NCBI GenBank assembly: GCA_004352715.1
Contig: SCFE01000019.1
Coordinates: 1,583,620-1,647,619 of the forward strand
DNA from: Hofstenia miamia
Lineage: Eukaryota > Xenacoelomorpha > Acoela
Direction of reading: 5' to 3'
Length of the DNA stretch: 64,000 nucleotides
Under the pieces are notes generated by a model. It was not told where the DNA came from, ran no database searches, and saw only the letters and a program-made list of their open reading frames with translations. Every line of letters begins with the position of its first letter. Position 1 is the first letter of the stretch. The position numbers were made by a program, and so were the translations under genes. Positions 33,855-44,780 of the stretch are shown here, one piece after another.

Positions 33855-34395
33855 CAGCCTTGAGCATAATAGTTCGGACTAATTAAATAATTCCAATTTT
33901 AAGCAACCATATAGCCCATATTTGTTTAAAATTCCGCGAATTGTGTGATCATGCACCAAATATCAATCTCTCCAATCTGCATTCAACTGTTTCGACATTA
34001 AACACGGTCAAATGGGGAGAAAGACGGGCTAAATTTGCGTGGGTGCTGCCCATTGTTTAAGAAGGGCGCTCTGGTTTTGCTAATGACCGTTATTTTATAA
34101 TATGAAATAATGGAAGATTCTGTTTGCATTGATAATTGAAGAAATTCGCAAAAATTTTTCTGTGGAATATTTTCGAAGAATTTTTTGTATTTCGAAGGAA
34201 ATAGTTTTACCACGCATTTTGCTGTGAATAATTGTAAGAGTGTTCAGCAATTGTCAGAAATGTTAAGCTTAGATCTAAATGCTAACAGGTACATTCTGAA
34301 ATTAAGAATTCATACTTTCAAAGTACCAGTATCAACGAAGAGGACAACGCTAATGTGAAAAGCATTAGTTCGAACTATTATGCACCTTAAACAGG
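33855..34395 (-). mobile_element. Mariner-type non-autonomous element
   Basis: Inverted ends share GCATAATAGTTCGGACTAAT (left, from 33864) and GCATAATAGTTCGAACTAAT (right, read inverted), a 20-bp match with one difference. TA pairs at 33853-33854 and 34396-34397 fit the target duplication. Inside, on the minus strand from 34218, a frame begins MRGKTISFEIQKI, a start typical of mariner-like HTH transposases, but it breaks soon after. The element is 541 bp, so it is an internally deleted copy. Confidence 0.65.
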
Positions 34396-35570
34396 TATTT
34401 TTATGTGAAACAACAAACATACTTTTTTCCTGTAATTACGTCACAGAAGAAAATCAAGATGTACTGTGTAAGTATGATATTGAATTGCAAAATAACTAAG
34501 GTTTTTATGGTAATTACTCTACACATGTATACATTTACAATCGATTGATAATTATATATTACATAACTAACAGTATTAATCTCTTTATAGGCTTAATCAA
34601 ATGATGATTGCTCAAGACAAGGTGGCACAATCAGACAAATCATATTTATTAGCTTAATTAAGGAGGTAGTAGAATGAAAGTGTAAGGCTGTTATTTTGCA
34701 ATAACAATATACTGTATGTATTGCATGAAACCTTCACTAGTAATTCCGTGTGATAACATTTAAATATTTTAATATAGAACGAAAAGATGAAACAAGACAC
34801 AGTATGAAAGTGAAAACTTGGATTTTTAATCTCTACATTTTAAATTATGCTATTCATATGCCTTATAATGGGCTTGTAAATAACTGAAAAGCAACCATAT
34901 TTGCTTAAAAATGCTATTTACTTTTTGAAATTACTAGTTTCAGAGGGAAATGCTGAGTTTATGCTAATTGCCTAATCGTTGCATTTTAATTGTCGAGATG
35001 TTTTAAACATGCTAATTGCATAGAATACGCTTGCTTTACTATAAATTACATAAATGCAAATTTGAATTCACTATTGCACTTGGACCTCTAATAGAAAAGA
35101 TCGTGACAGCTTTTGATTCTCGGAAATAAAGGTCATGAATAATTTCTTAATATCAATTGATCATCTCCATTTTTAAGATGCTTTAGGAGTAAATTTCCAA
35201 TTTGGAAGAAATGCATAGCATCTGTGAAAAGGTATTTTAATACATCATATTAAACCAACTGCATTGCACATAACCACCTTTAATATTGAATTTTGTCGTC
35301 TTCGATTAGTTCTTATGTATAGATCGACAAAAATGCAGCATGGATTGCAAGAAAGGCTAAGTTCAGTTAAATTTAAACAGTGTCAATTAAATTGGTTGGT
35401 TCAGTAATTTTAAAGCTGTGAACATTTTTTAGGGCTTACAATATTTTTCAAATATTGAAATGTGCATATTTTTTAGAGGTTACTGAAAAAGTTCGTGATT
35501 AAATCAATCCACTTTGAGTTAGACTACTGACATTTGCATACTAATTGTTCTAAGTCATCCTTTTTATGAT

Positions 35571-35587
35571 TACTAATGTCTTTATAG
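35571..35587 (+). other. Possible branch point and 3' splice site upstream of the bZIP gene
   Basis: TTACTAATGTCTTTATAG has a branch-point-like CTAAT and an AG acceptor at 35586-35587. If unspliced, the codon just before GAA (35585-35587) is a TAG in frame with the bZIP gene. If spliced here, the frame opens from GAATATTCC and could extend the N-terminus by ten residues beyond the ATG at 35618. Confidence 0.35.
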
Positions 35588-35609
35588 GAATATTCCACTT
35601 GGTTTATTG

Positions 35610-35619
35610 ATTACGTAAT
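35610..35619. promoter_or_regulatory. PAR/E4BP4-type bZIP recognition palindrome overlapping the start codon
   Basis: ATTACGTAAT is a perfect instance of the RTTAYGTAAY site bound by PAR bZIP proteins and their repressor relatives. Its last two bases are the first two of the ATG at 35618. A bZIP protein of this very class is encoded here, so autoregulation is an attractive but untested reading. In AT-rich DNA a chance match somewhere in the window is possible. Confidence 0.4.
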
Positions 35620-36298
35620 GAGCAATTCGTCTTCTGACAATTCGTCCTTCTACTTAGATTCCGTCTACGAGCAGGATGATAGCAATGAATACGCTTATAG
35701 CAACTACGGGAACTCCAATTTCTTTGTACCACGAGATAACTTTAACTACGAGTGTCCAACATATACTGACTTCGACGCTGATAGGTACGTAGATGGGATG
35801 TTGCTGAATATAACTAATCCCCAGCCGCCTCTTGACACCTCAGAAGACCGTTTCACCCCCTTCAACAACAGCTACAGCGGCAGCAGTAGCTCCAGTGGAG
35901 AAAGTAGTTCAAACGCTGACTTGGATTGGAAGTATGTCTCTAATATTCCAACTGAACATCATAGCAGCAGTACTAGTGGATGTGACAACCCCAAACGCCC
36001 GCCCAGCTTAGTTGAATTTTCCTCGGATCGTCCACGAAGAAAACTTCGTAAGCAGTTCATATCTCATGAAATGAAAGATGAAAAATATTGGCAGCGACGC
36101 CTTAAGAATAACATTGCTGCAAAAAAATCAAGGGACGCTCGTCGTGAAAAAGACCAACAACTAATTTTGAAATCACAACAATTGGAATACGAGAACTCTA
36201 TTCTGAAACATGAATACGAAGTAATGAAGAGTCAAATGAATCAGATGAAGCTCCTTTGCTCAGGTTGCTCACGTTGTGCTGTAAGTTGCAGTGTCTAA
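35618..36298 (+). CDS. bZIP transcription factor of the PAR/Giant class
   Basis: This 226-residue intronless coding region is the clearest host gene. Residues about 1-60 are Ser/Asp/Tyr-rich and acidic, likely an activation or flexible region. A Ser-rich stretch follows (about 84-98). Residues about 136-150 are basic (RPRRKLRKQF). The basic DNA-binding region (KDEKYWQRRLKNNIAAKKS, then RDARR) has the invariant N-x7-R/K arrangement. The NNxAAKKSRDARR form is shared by PAR proteins (HLF/TEF/DBP) and is especially close to arthropod Giant and nematode CES-2-like proteins. A leucine-zipper-like coiled coil of about four heptads follows, then a Cys-rich tail (CSGCSRCAVSC) that is unusual. It should act as a dimer in the nucleus at RTTAYGTAAY sites. 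The exact orthology (giant, PAR or E4BP4) cannot be settled from motifs. Confidence 0.88.
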   Translation: MSNSSSDNSSFYLDSVYEQDDSNEYAYSNYGNSNFFVPRDNFNYECPTYTDFDADRYVDGMLLNITNPQPPLDTSEDRFTPFNNSYSGSSSSSGESSSNADLDWKYVSNIPTEHHSSSTSGCDNPKRPPSLVEFSSDRPRRKLRKQFISHEMKDEKYWQRRLKNNIAAKKSRDARREKDQQLILKSQQLEYENSILKHEYEVMKSQMNQMKLLCSGCSRCAVSCSV

Positions 36299-36532
36299 CT
36301 ACTTTACATTGTCTTACATTAAGTGTACACCGTCTATTTGCTATAGTTGATGTTGTATGTCGTGATGCGTATTTGTAGTTCATTATCTTAGAGATTCTGT
36401 GGCCATAAATACACTTGTATATCATACAAATCTGATCGATGCCTTAGCTTTTGAAACGATGAACGCACTCATGTTACTGCAAAGTCTTTTATAATTAGAT
36501 ATGTGTGAGAGTGAAAACAAAAATATTTGTTG

Positions 36533-36538
36533 AATAAA
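36533..36538 (+). other. Polyadenylation signal for the bZIP gene
   Basis: An AATAAA lies 235 bases after the stop of the bZIP gene. It is a plausible end of the transcript; no cleavage site can be shown from sequence alone. Confidence 0.45.
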
Positions 36539-36539
36539 T

Positions 36540-38970
36540 CGGAAATGATATGAATTTACTAGGGATCTTACAAAAGAGAAGTCAATGGGTTATAATCAAA
36601 GCGAATATTCAAAAAATATCTTTATTAGTTCGATATCAGATCTTGAAGGGGTCAACCTTCACGGTCAGCCTTGTGCAAACCAATTTTTATCTTTTGGGTC
36701 CATTCTGATATAAAATAGCATATTTGAGATAGAAGTTTTGCTCCTGGTGTCAAAATGCCAACACATCACTTAAAACTAAAGGAAAATAGGTTTCATTAGG
36801 CGTAATTATGTCAACTATGCACTATTATGTTTAAGTCGCAACCCATTGGCGAATCTGCACTGAAACATAGTATTTTTAAGAAATGCAATGTCTCCCGCTA
36901 ACTGATGGAACACAAAATTTTCAAATTGATAAATAATCGTTAATTTTAATTTTTTGCATTACTTAATGTTCTAAAATGTACAAAAATTTCTAAACAATTG
37001 TGCATTTTATGATAGCAATCTCAAGGAATTCAAATCACAGAGTCTTGCTATGTAGCGCTTAACTGTTTCTCTGTAAAACTTGCAGTGGTATGATAAAATC
37101 TTAATTTTCAATGTAAAATTTTATTGCATTTAAAATTAGTATTTTCAAATTGTTATATTTGATGATCCCTTTATTCTCAAATACATGTTAATAGTTTCTA
37201 TATTTTGCTTAATTGCTATAACATTGCACACATGTATGTACATTTATAAAGTAAATCAATCGATTGTTGTCCAATGCTGACACTAGCGTCGATGTGAAAT
37301 TGAAAATTTAACATGATTTCCTTTTATCCTAAAATTATGAAAATAGTGATGTTTATGGAACAAAGCTTATTTCTGCTAAACAAATAAATTTAAGCATTTC
37401 CTATTTATACCTTCAACATTTTTATATTACTAAGTATTTGAAAAAAATACTTATGAAAACTTTCTTTTCTAGTATTCCATAAAAATGATATAAATTTATA
37501 TTGATTTTTGAAAAAGCCAAACATTTTTAGCAAGGTCTATAGTTATTAAAGAATAAAATACGAAATTTTAACATTTATATATTTGTGGAATACAATATCA
37601 TTTAAATTACCTCTGTTATTGCTTAATCCTCCATCATGAAATGTGGTCTACCTACTTACTGCTATGTCCTTTTAATTTAGTTATTCTTTCTCCAATTCTT
37701 GTTATGTTATTACATAATGATATTAACTTATTTACAAAATTGCCTTTAACATTTGCATTGTTGTTACGTTCACTTTTTCCTGTGTTATTATAAACAAATT
37801 CATAAAACAAATGTTTTGAATTATCTGCTTACTCCGGCAAACACTTACAAAAAATTTGATCACCATTAAGTATTAAAATCTATGGTTCAATGATCTTAAA
37901 CGATGTGATACCCCATCTGCTACATTATTTTTTGAATATCAGAAATTCGTAACCTGCAAAGATGTTCACAAAATTCCCATTGCAACTATGAATAAATTCA
38001 CTGTAATTTTTTCCCTTTCATCAAGCAGGAATCCATGCACAAACTCTTCATTGCATCTGCTATTGTCCATGTGAAGTTAATGTCAGTGTCTCCTAATAGA
38101 CTAAAATGAGGAGGTTCAAGGCAATATATTATGCCTTGAAACGTGTATTGTTTCAAAATATCTATATTTACTTGAGAACTTCTTTGAAAAACAGAAAAAT
38201 TTTAGTTAACAGCATAGATTTACAAAATAATTTTTAGCTTTTTGCTGATTGAAGTGAGTTAGCAAATTTATAATAACTTTTTTGACAATATTTTTCAACC
38301 ACTAATAAAATAAACAAAAATAAACAATTCCCTTAAAATGCGGATACAAAGTAATTTTGCAATGATTACAGATAAATATTTTAAAGTGCCTGTTAAGATT
38401 TTCCTTGAATCTCAACAAACCTAATAGGATGATAGCCTATTTGAAAATTGAACATACATTTAAACATATTTTCATTATCTATTTCTTACTGCAATGCAAT
38501 TATATGCAAAGAAATTATTGCATGGGCACACTAATAAAACTTCAACACAAAAATTATGGAAAAAGGTGTATTAAAATTTACTCAGATAAGTTTTCCCTAT
38601 TATAATGAAATGAGCAACAAATGGGTATTTGTCATTCAGACAACTGCAGTTCCACGGAAAATCTATGAAAAACATTGAATTTGAGTCGAGATGTACAATC
38701 GAACGATTTATAAATTCAGTAGAATACAAATAATAATATATATATATATATATATATACCTTATATACATAACGGAATTTGTATCCCATACTTAATAGCA
38801 AATATGTGCAGGAATCGTTGTTGTCTTATGCAATCAAACATGTCATTAAACGCGAGAAAAATGATATCAAAAGGGTCATAAAAACCCCGATTGTATGAAA
38901 CAAATAAATGTGATTGGGGATGAAGAAACTTACTATGATGATGAAGATTGAATAGAATCACAGACTGATG
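36540..38970. other. Non-coding AT-rich stretch between the bZIP gene and gypsy-1
   Basis: No credible gene was seen. There is a TA run at 38739-38757. Confidence 0.5.
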
Positions 38971-39021
38971 AAGAGTCAGAAAACTAGGTAGAGCGCCACT
39001 AACAAAAACCATGCACCAATA

Positions 39022-39642
39022 ATGATTTTAACGAATTTAGACAACATAAATATGATAATGGTAACAATTAACGGAGTGATGACAAAAGTAACGATTGATA
39101 CAGGAGCAGCAACGTCAATAATAACTGATGAGTGTGCAACAAAACTGGGTTTCAAACAAAAAGTCTTCGATAAATTGAACAAACATCTAATTAATGCATC
39201 TGGTGAATATATCAATTCAAAAGGGATGATAAAGTCAGTTCAAATGAGAATAGCCAATATGACATTCGGGCAATCACTGGTGGTGGTGGATACACATAAT
39301 AACTTGTTACCCTACGAGGCTATACTTGGCAACGACTTCCTAACAAAAAATGGATGCATTATAAACTATGCAAACAGGACGATAAAAATCAAGGAGGAAG
39401 AAGGCAGACAAAAGACAATAATTTTTTAGTTGGAAGAAGATATTCAGTTGCAGCCACACCAGTGGAGAATGTACACAATAGAAAGAGAAAGTCAAATAAC
39501 AACAGACATAATGTTATATGAGAATAAAGGAATTAATAAAAAGAGAGTATCAATGCCATCAAGTGTTTGCACTGTTAAAAATGGAAAAGGCAAAATACCA
39601 ATCCTGAATGCAACGAACCAGAATATCAATGTAAAAAGATGA
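39022..39642 (+). pseudogene. Gypsy-1 aspartic protease and linker
   Basis: The frame 39022-39429 reads INGVMTKVTIDTGAATSIIT, the retropepsin active-site DTGA box, followed by KLGF and by VVVDTHNNLLPYEAILGNDFL, the second-domain ILGxDFL motif. This is a complete retropepsin core that would dimerise and process the Gag-Pol precursor. A TAG at 39427-39429 ends the frame. The linker continues in the same frame (39430-39642) to a TGA. Close homology to the protease at 51388-51708 shows one family. It is not translatable as one polyprotein. Confidence 0.8.
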
Positions 39643-39999
39643 AATATGAAAATATATGGAAAATACATTAAATCTAACATCAGACTTATTTGGAGAGTGA
39701 TCAAAGACGACGATGGGGCGAGTAATTTGCAAGGTCAATTTGAGGATGTGCAAAGGAAAGCAGTAAGTACTCCACATGGGGGATTCGAGGGCGAGTGGAT
39801 GAACACCATCAAAGTAGCAAGTACTCCGAAGGGCCTAGGGCATAGGGACGAAAGCATGTGAAGAAGACATTTGTAGAATACTAGAAATAAAGAATGAAGA
39901 CTACCAACACTTAGAAGAGAGAGAAATTCAACAGTTAAAAGAGATGTTGGAGAGACACAAATGGAAATTCAATTATGGAGAAATAAGTGTGGGTTAAGC

Positions 40000-40739
40000 A
40001 ATAGGCTAAACACACAAAATAGTAATAACAACAGACAAGCCAATAAAGCTGCCGGTAAGAAGAGTGCCAGAGCAGATGAAAGACGAATACAATCGCATAC
40101 TAAGTGAACTGATCGACAACAAAATAATCCGATCAAGCAAAAGCCCATATGCAACACTGATGGTGTTTGTGAATCAAGGAAACAAGTATCACTTATGTAT
40201 AGACTTTCACAAGCTGAATGAGGTGACAAAGAAGGATTCGTACCCCCTTCCACATATAGAAGATATGTTATATGAGGCAAGTAAACACAAATACTTTACG
40301 TCAATAGATTGATGTAAGGCATACTGACAGGTGAAGATGGAAGAGGAAGATATCGAAAAACGGCATTTATAACACCTTATGGATTATATGAATTGATATA
40401 CATGGCGTTTGGATTGTGTACCACATTGGAGACTTTTCAGAGATACATTACAAAAGTACTGAAGGATAGGACACACAGAATGGAGGACGGAGTCAATGCT
40501 TATATAGATGACATCATAGTAATGAGCAATACAGTACAAGAGCATCTAGAGAAGCTGGAAAGAACACTGACAATACTGGAGAAAACAGGTCTCAGAATCA
40601 ACAGAAATAAGTGTGATATATTGAAGGAAAAAATAATACTTCTGGGAAGAGTGATCGAGTAAGGCAGGATATGCATGAAAGACAATGCAAGGGATATGAT
40701 TCAGAAAATAGAAAAACCAAACAACAAAAAGGACATATA
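40000..40739 (+). pseudogene. Gypsy-1 reverse transcriptase (disrupted)
   Basis: The peptides are KPIKLPVRRVPEQMKDEYN, then IIRSSKSPYATLMVFVNQGN, CIDFHKLNEVTKKDSYPLP (RT motif 3, start near 40200), FITPYGLYELIYMAFGL and the catalytic YIDDIIVMS (near 40503). Stops occur between (for example after FTSID at 40310, where a D-x-x-x-AY block would follow), and the SID aspartate is retained. The thumb ends at the MITE insertion at 40740. The similarity is to Ty3/gypsy RTs. Confidence 0.85.
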
Positions 40740-41448
40740 CCCAGATAACAATTTTGATTGTTTTTATGTTGTTTCATACTTTTGGTTGTTGCAGCAACCA
40801 CTCACTTTAATAATAAATAATTAGTACACAAACACTCAGAAATAAAACTCATTTTGTTATTCTTATTACTAGATCCATTTAATATAAAAAAAGGATTTAT
40901 GAAACCTTTTTGAAATTTTCAATATCTGAAAATTATAGTATACCAAACAATTGAATTTTCAGAATAATTTATTCATGAGTATTTGGACATCTTGAAATTG
41001 ACTGTTAAATAAAAATGTTACATTTGAGCAGAAGATGTTTTTCACAATTTAAGAATGTACTATTTCAAAATTGTGCTTAATTTTAGATTTTTAAATTTTT
41101 GTTAAATTTGGCAGATTTTTATGCTCATTGTTAGCATTTATATATGAGACATTTATTAATTGTTTAACATCTGATAGATAATGGTTTGCTCTTTATCAAA
41201 CTTGTGTTTGTTTAAGCAGAATTTCTTGAACTGTTTAGCAATATTAAATGTTATTTTGTATATAAAAATAATCCTAAAACAATTGTGTGACAACATAAAA
41301 CAATATTGTTACGACCTTAAAATATTCCTTTTTTATTCATAAAAAGCAACCTAATGTGATGTTGTTGAAGCAACATTGTTTCAACCAATGAAATGGTACC
41401 ATTTCAACTTTAGAACAACGTTGTTTAGCCCCTCAATTGTTATCTGGG
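40740..41448. mobile_element. MITE (709 bp) inserted in the gypsy-1 pol gene
   Basis: Perfect 14-bp inverted ends CCCAGATAACAATT are flanked by TA (40738-39 and 41449-50). Pol similarity stops exactly at the left end (KKDIYP) and resumes just after the right end (near 41455, CFFNYCGTFIP, the RT connection). The interior is non-coding and rich in AACATTGTTTCAAC-type short inverted repeats. It is TA-targeted, Tc1/mariner-like or a related family. Confidence 0.85.
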
Positions 41449-41450
41449 TA

Positions 41451-41935
41451 GAGGGTAATGTGTTTTTTCAATTACTGTGGAACCTTTATCCCAAACATTG
41501 CTGGAATAACTGTGAAGATTACTAGACTCATGAGAATATCAGTACTATTCATATGGACTTGGCAGGAACAAGAAGAGCTCGACAATATCAAGAAGAATTA
41601 GCAAAATTACCATCATTAAATACGCCAGACTACAAGAAGAATTTTTTTTTAGATTGCAATGCTAGCAAAGTTGCTATTAGAGCAATTTGAGGACAGCTAA
41701 AGAATGGAAAGGAGGTGCCCGTGCAATTCTTCATTCGGAAACTGAAAGCAAGCAAAGAAAATTATGGGTCAATGAAGTTGGAAATGTTGGCACTCATTGA
41801 GAGCATTAGAAAATTCAAACACTTTCTAATTGGTCGAGAGTTTAGAGTATGCACTGACAATAGTGGATTAGCCTGGCTAAAAAAATTTTCTGGAGACAAG
41901 TCAGGGATAGTATTTAAATGAATTTATGTTCACAA
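41451..41935 (+). pseudogene. Gypsy-1 RNase H
   Basis: After the MITE the frame resumes as FFNYCGTFIPNIA, then DCNASKVAIRAI, YGSMKLEMLALIES and CTDNSGLAWLKKFSGDKSGI. D (in DCNAS), E (in KLEML) and D (in CTDNS) are the metal-binding residues of Ty3-type RNase H, giving D-E-D. Several frameshifts and stops occur. Function: removal of RNA from the RNA/DNA hybrid. Confidence 0.75.
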
Positions 41936-42089
41936 TGGAACACTGCAAAGGCACACTACACAACAACACAGATTTTTGGACATCATTACCCAAATATCAA
42001 AGGGAATCGGCAAAAGCAGATGGAGAAAAGAAACAGTTTCAATTCTTACCACAAATGAAGTACAAAGGACTACCAGAGATAAATGTGGG

Positions 42090-43360
42090 CAAGCAGTTTT
42101 ACTGAAAATGATGAAGGAAGAAATATCTGAACAAGAAATAATAGAGAAACAGAGGGACAATGTAATACTTAACAAAATCATCAAGAAGATAAGAGAACTG
42201 CAGACAAAACTATTAAAACTGACAGCAAGCTACTATGAATGGTATGAATGGAAGTTGTATAAACATGGATTGCCATATGTCCAGGCACAAAACAATAGAA
42301 TTGTGATCCCCAAATACTACAACAGAGAACTCATACAGAAAGTGCACAAAAAAGGCCACTTAGGCATAATGCAGACAGAGAAAACCTTTAATTCCAGATT
42401 CATCACTACAGCTATGAGGAAAATAATGGAAGAAATAATAAATAAATGTACAATGTGTTTATTGAATAACAAGCAGCACTTCCCAGCACAGAGGCATCAC
42501 TAGAAAAAATAATTGCAACACAACCAAACAAGATAATACACATTAATTTGGAGATGCTATCAAAAGACAAGGAGTGACATCAACACCTTTTGGTAATGGT
42601 GGACAATTTCACCAAATATACAAAAATGATCCCAATGAAAAACACAACAGCTGAGATAATGATGAAAGAATGGATCCTGAAATTTGGTCCAATGGAAATG
42701 ATAATAACCAACAAAGGACTGCAATTCAAGACCAGACTATTCTGAGATGGCAAAACTATTAGAAATAGTCAATGAGTGAATGACAGCATACCCTCCTCAG
42801 GCAAACAAAGCTATAGAGTATTTAAATCAAATGTTAATCAAACTAATAAGAGTGGCGCCATCAAGAATAGGCGGGAACAAATGGAGAAAGCTGATCAAAA
42901 TGGTGGAGTATTCTTACAACACTTCTGTGCACTCAATGACAGGGATGACCCCTTCAAAGCAATGTTCAGCAGGGAAGCCACCCCACCTCTATCCATGCAA
43001 TACTTCAACTACAGTGATGGAATGGGCAACGAATATGTGAATCAGCTTAAAAGCCAAATTACAGCAATACACAAGACAATGTGTCACAATATAAGAAAGT
43101 CAGCCATGAGACAACAATGCAATTATAATAGAAAAATTTACAATCGTGCACACAAAGAGGGGATAAAGTATATGCAGTCATACTGATAAAATTCACTGAT
43201 ACAAATCAAGTCCAAAAATTAAAAACAGTTTGTTCCAGGCCTTACACAATCACACAAATACTACCAAATAATGAGTACATGTTAGACAATGAAAGACTAT
43301 TAAATTTTCAAAGTTTGAAGAGATCAATGGTGAATATCAAAGCAACCAAGATAGATTGAG
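42090..43360 (+). pseudogene. Gypsy-1 integrase
   Basis: The zinc-binding N-terminal domain is seen as VHKKGHLGIMQTEK and later KCTMC (H2C2 pattern). The core follows with MVDNFTKYTKMIPMKNTT (first acidic residue D), but the LIITNKGLQFKT strand that should carry the second D reads N instead, and the final E motif is scrambled near 42780 (TAYPPQANKAIEYLNQML). A downstream YNTSVHSMTGMTP block is also recognisable. The C-terminus reads KLKTVCSRPYTITQI and ends near 43357. It is inactive. Confidence 0.75.
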
Positions 43361-44199
43361 CATAATCCAACAATTAGAGCTGCAAAACAAAAAGAGATTT
43401 GTTGGAGAAGATTAATATCAAATTCAATGACAATTAAAAACAGTGTTAATTGTAAACTAGAATCAATTTAAGTTTAGCATCAGTAATTTTGTATATTGCA
43501 ACTAAGAAACAACATTTACCAAATAGTATCTGTCAAAACCATTTTGGCAAAATTAAAAGGGGCATTAACACTTCCATTATTTTTGAGGGATCTTGACAGA
43601 TGATTTGAAATTCAAAATTGACAGGTACTTTTGGATTAGAAACTATTAATAGCATGAAATCAATTGGAGAAACTGTTGAAGTAAATTCTTTGAAAATCTT
43701 ATCTTTAGATTTAATTCAGTTTGATTATTATTAAACAATGTCAAGCTAAATGGTCAATGCATTAGTAGTGGCAAGGGCACACATTGGGAGTGATTCCAGG
43801 GTCCTTGATCCAAGGCATGTAACTGCATCTATGTTAGGGATACAATTAGAGGAGTTTTTCTCCATTTAGCTGACTACTGATTTTTTCATTAACATGTATG
43901 CAATAATAAAACTATCAAAGAAATGGTTGGATAACTGATCATAGGTTATTATATCTTATATTAACTAGACAACATAGGTGACCTATAAATAGACTGATGA
44001 TGAGACCAAGCATGTAACAGTAAGTAAATGTAAGTTAGGAAGCTGCAAGTAATTATCTATTTGATTATTTGTATTAATTAAAGCCAGTAATTTTTGGTAA
44101 TGGCTAAATAAATATTTATTAAGCAGCTAGTGACAGTTCCTGGTTGCAAGTACAAGTTACACATTACAAATCAAGTTTAAGTCAGTTACATCAGCCTTT

Positions 44200-44763
44200 A
44201 TATTATCTCAGCTTATGTAAATAAATAATAAAACAAAGGGCACATAATTGCTGTGCATTTATATTTGCCAACAGCATAGTATATTTGCAGTGTGTTGCTA
44301 TTAAGTGCATGTACAAAATGAAATGATTGAATTAAAAGATGTTATTCTCTACACATACATGTAGCCATAACCTAAAGTGACCATGATTTAGGCTGCCAAC
44401 TGTCAAAAGGCTAGTTTTCATGCTAGACACTTGTGCAGTAACTCCCAAATTGTTGCTGGATCTTAAGCAAGATTGAAGTGAGACAAATTAATTTGTGCAA
44501 TTGCTACAGTTCTCTCACATATTTATAACAATTTCAGTAAATTATTACCTGTTACATGTTTACAAAATGTTGCATGAAATTCCCTTGCAAATTAAATGAA
44601 CAATAACACATAACTCAGATCAAGGGGACAATAATAAAATGATCATAAAACTGCACTCCAAAATACAAAGAATTAAACATGATGATGTAATCACTAAAAC
44701 TAAAGTGCCAAATTAATCAGAAATAATTGAACAAATTAAAATAGGGCCCTGAGTGACTCTACA
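44200..44763 (-). repeat. 3' LTR (start) of the minus-strand 'host' gypsy element
   Basis: Reading minus, it begins TGTAGAGTCACTCAGGGCCC at 44763, identical in start to the LTR at 58648. It follows a purine-rich GCAATGGAGGGTG tract just after the ORF3 stop. Homology with the plus-strand LTRs (for example a CATGCACTTAA block and GCTGAGATAA) continues, with many differences, to about 44190, where gypsy-1's inverted LTR begins. The 3' end of this LTR therefore is not found. Confidence 0.6.
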
Positions 44764-44780
44764 CACCCTCCATTGCACTG

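Larger units (their letters stand above)
39022..44200 (+). mobile_element. Ty3/gypsy element 1 (5'-truncated; pol, then LTR-like 3' sequence)
   Basis: Domains run in order PR (39022-39429), RT (about 40000-40740 with a later MITE insertion), RNase H (41451-41930) and IN (about 42090-43360). No gag and no 5' LTR are visible. From about 43444 to 44200 the sequence is the inverted homologue of 62250-63022, which I read as this family's 3' LTR. Just before it (43365-43430) the sequence matches the end of ORF3 in the third element. ORF3 itself has therefore probably been deleted between 43360 and 43380. At about 44200 it abuts another element's LTR in the opposite direction. Confidence 0.7.
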
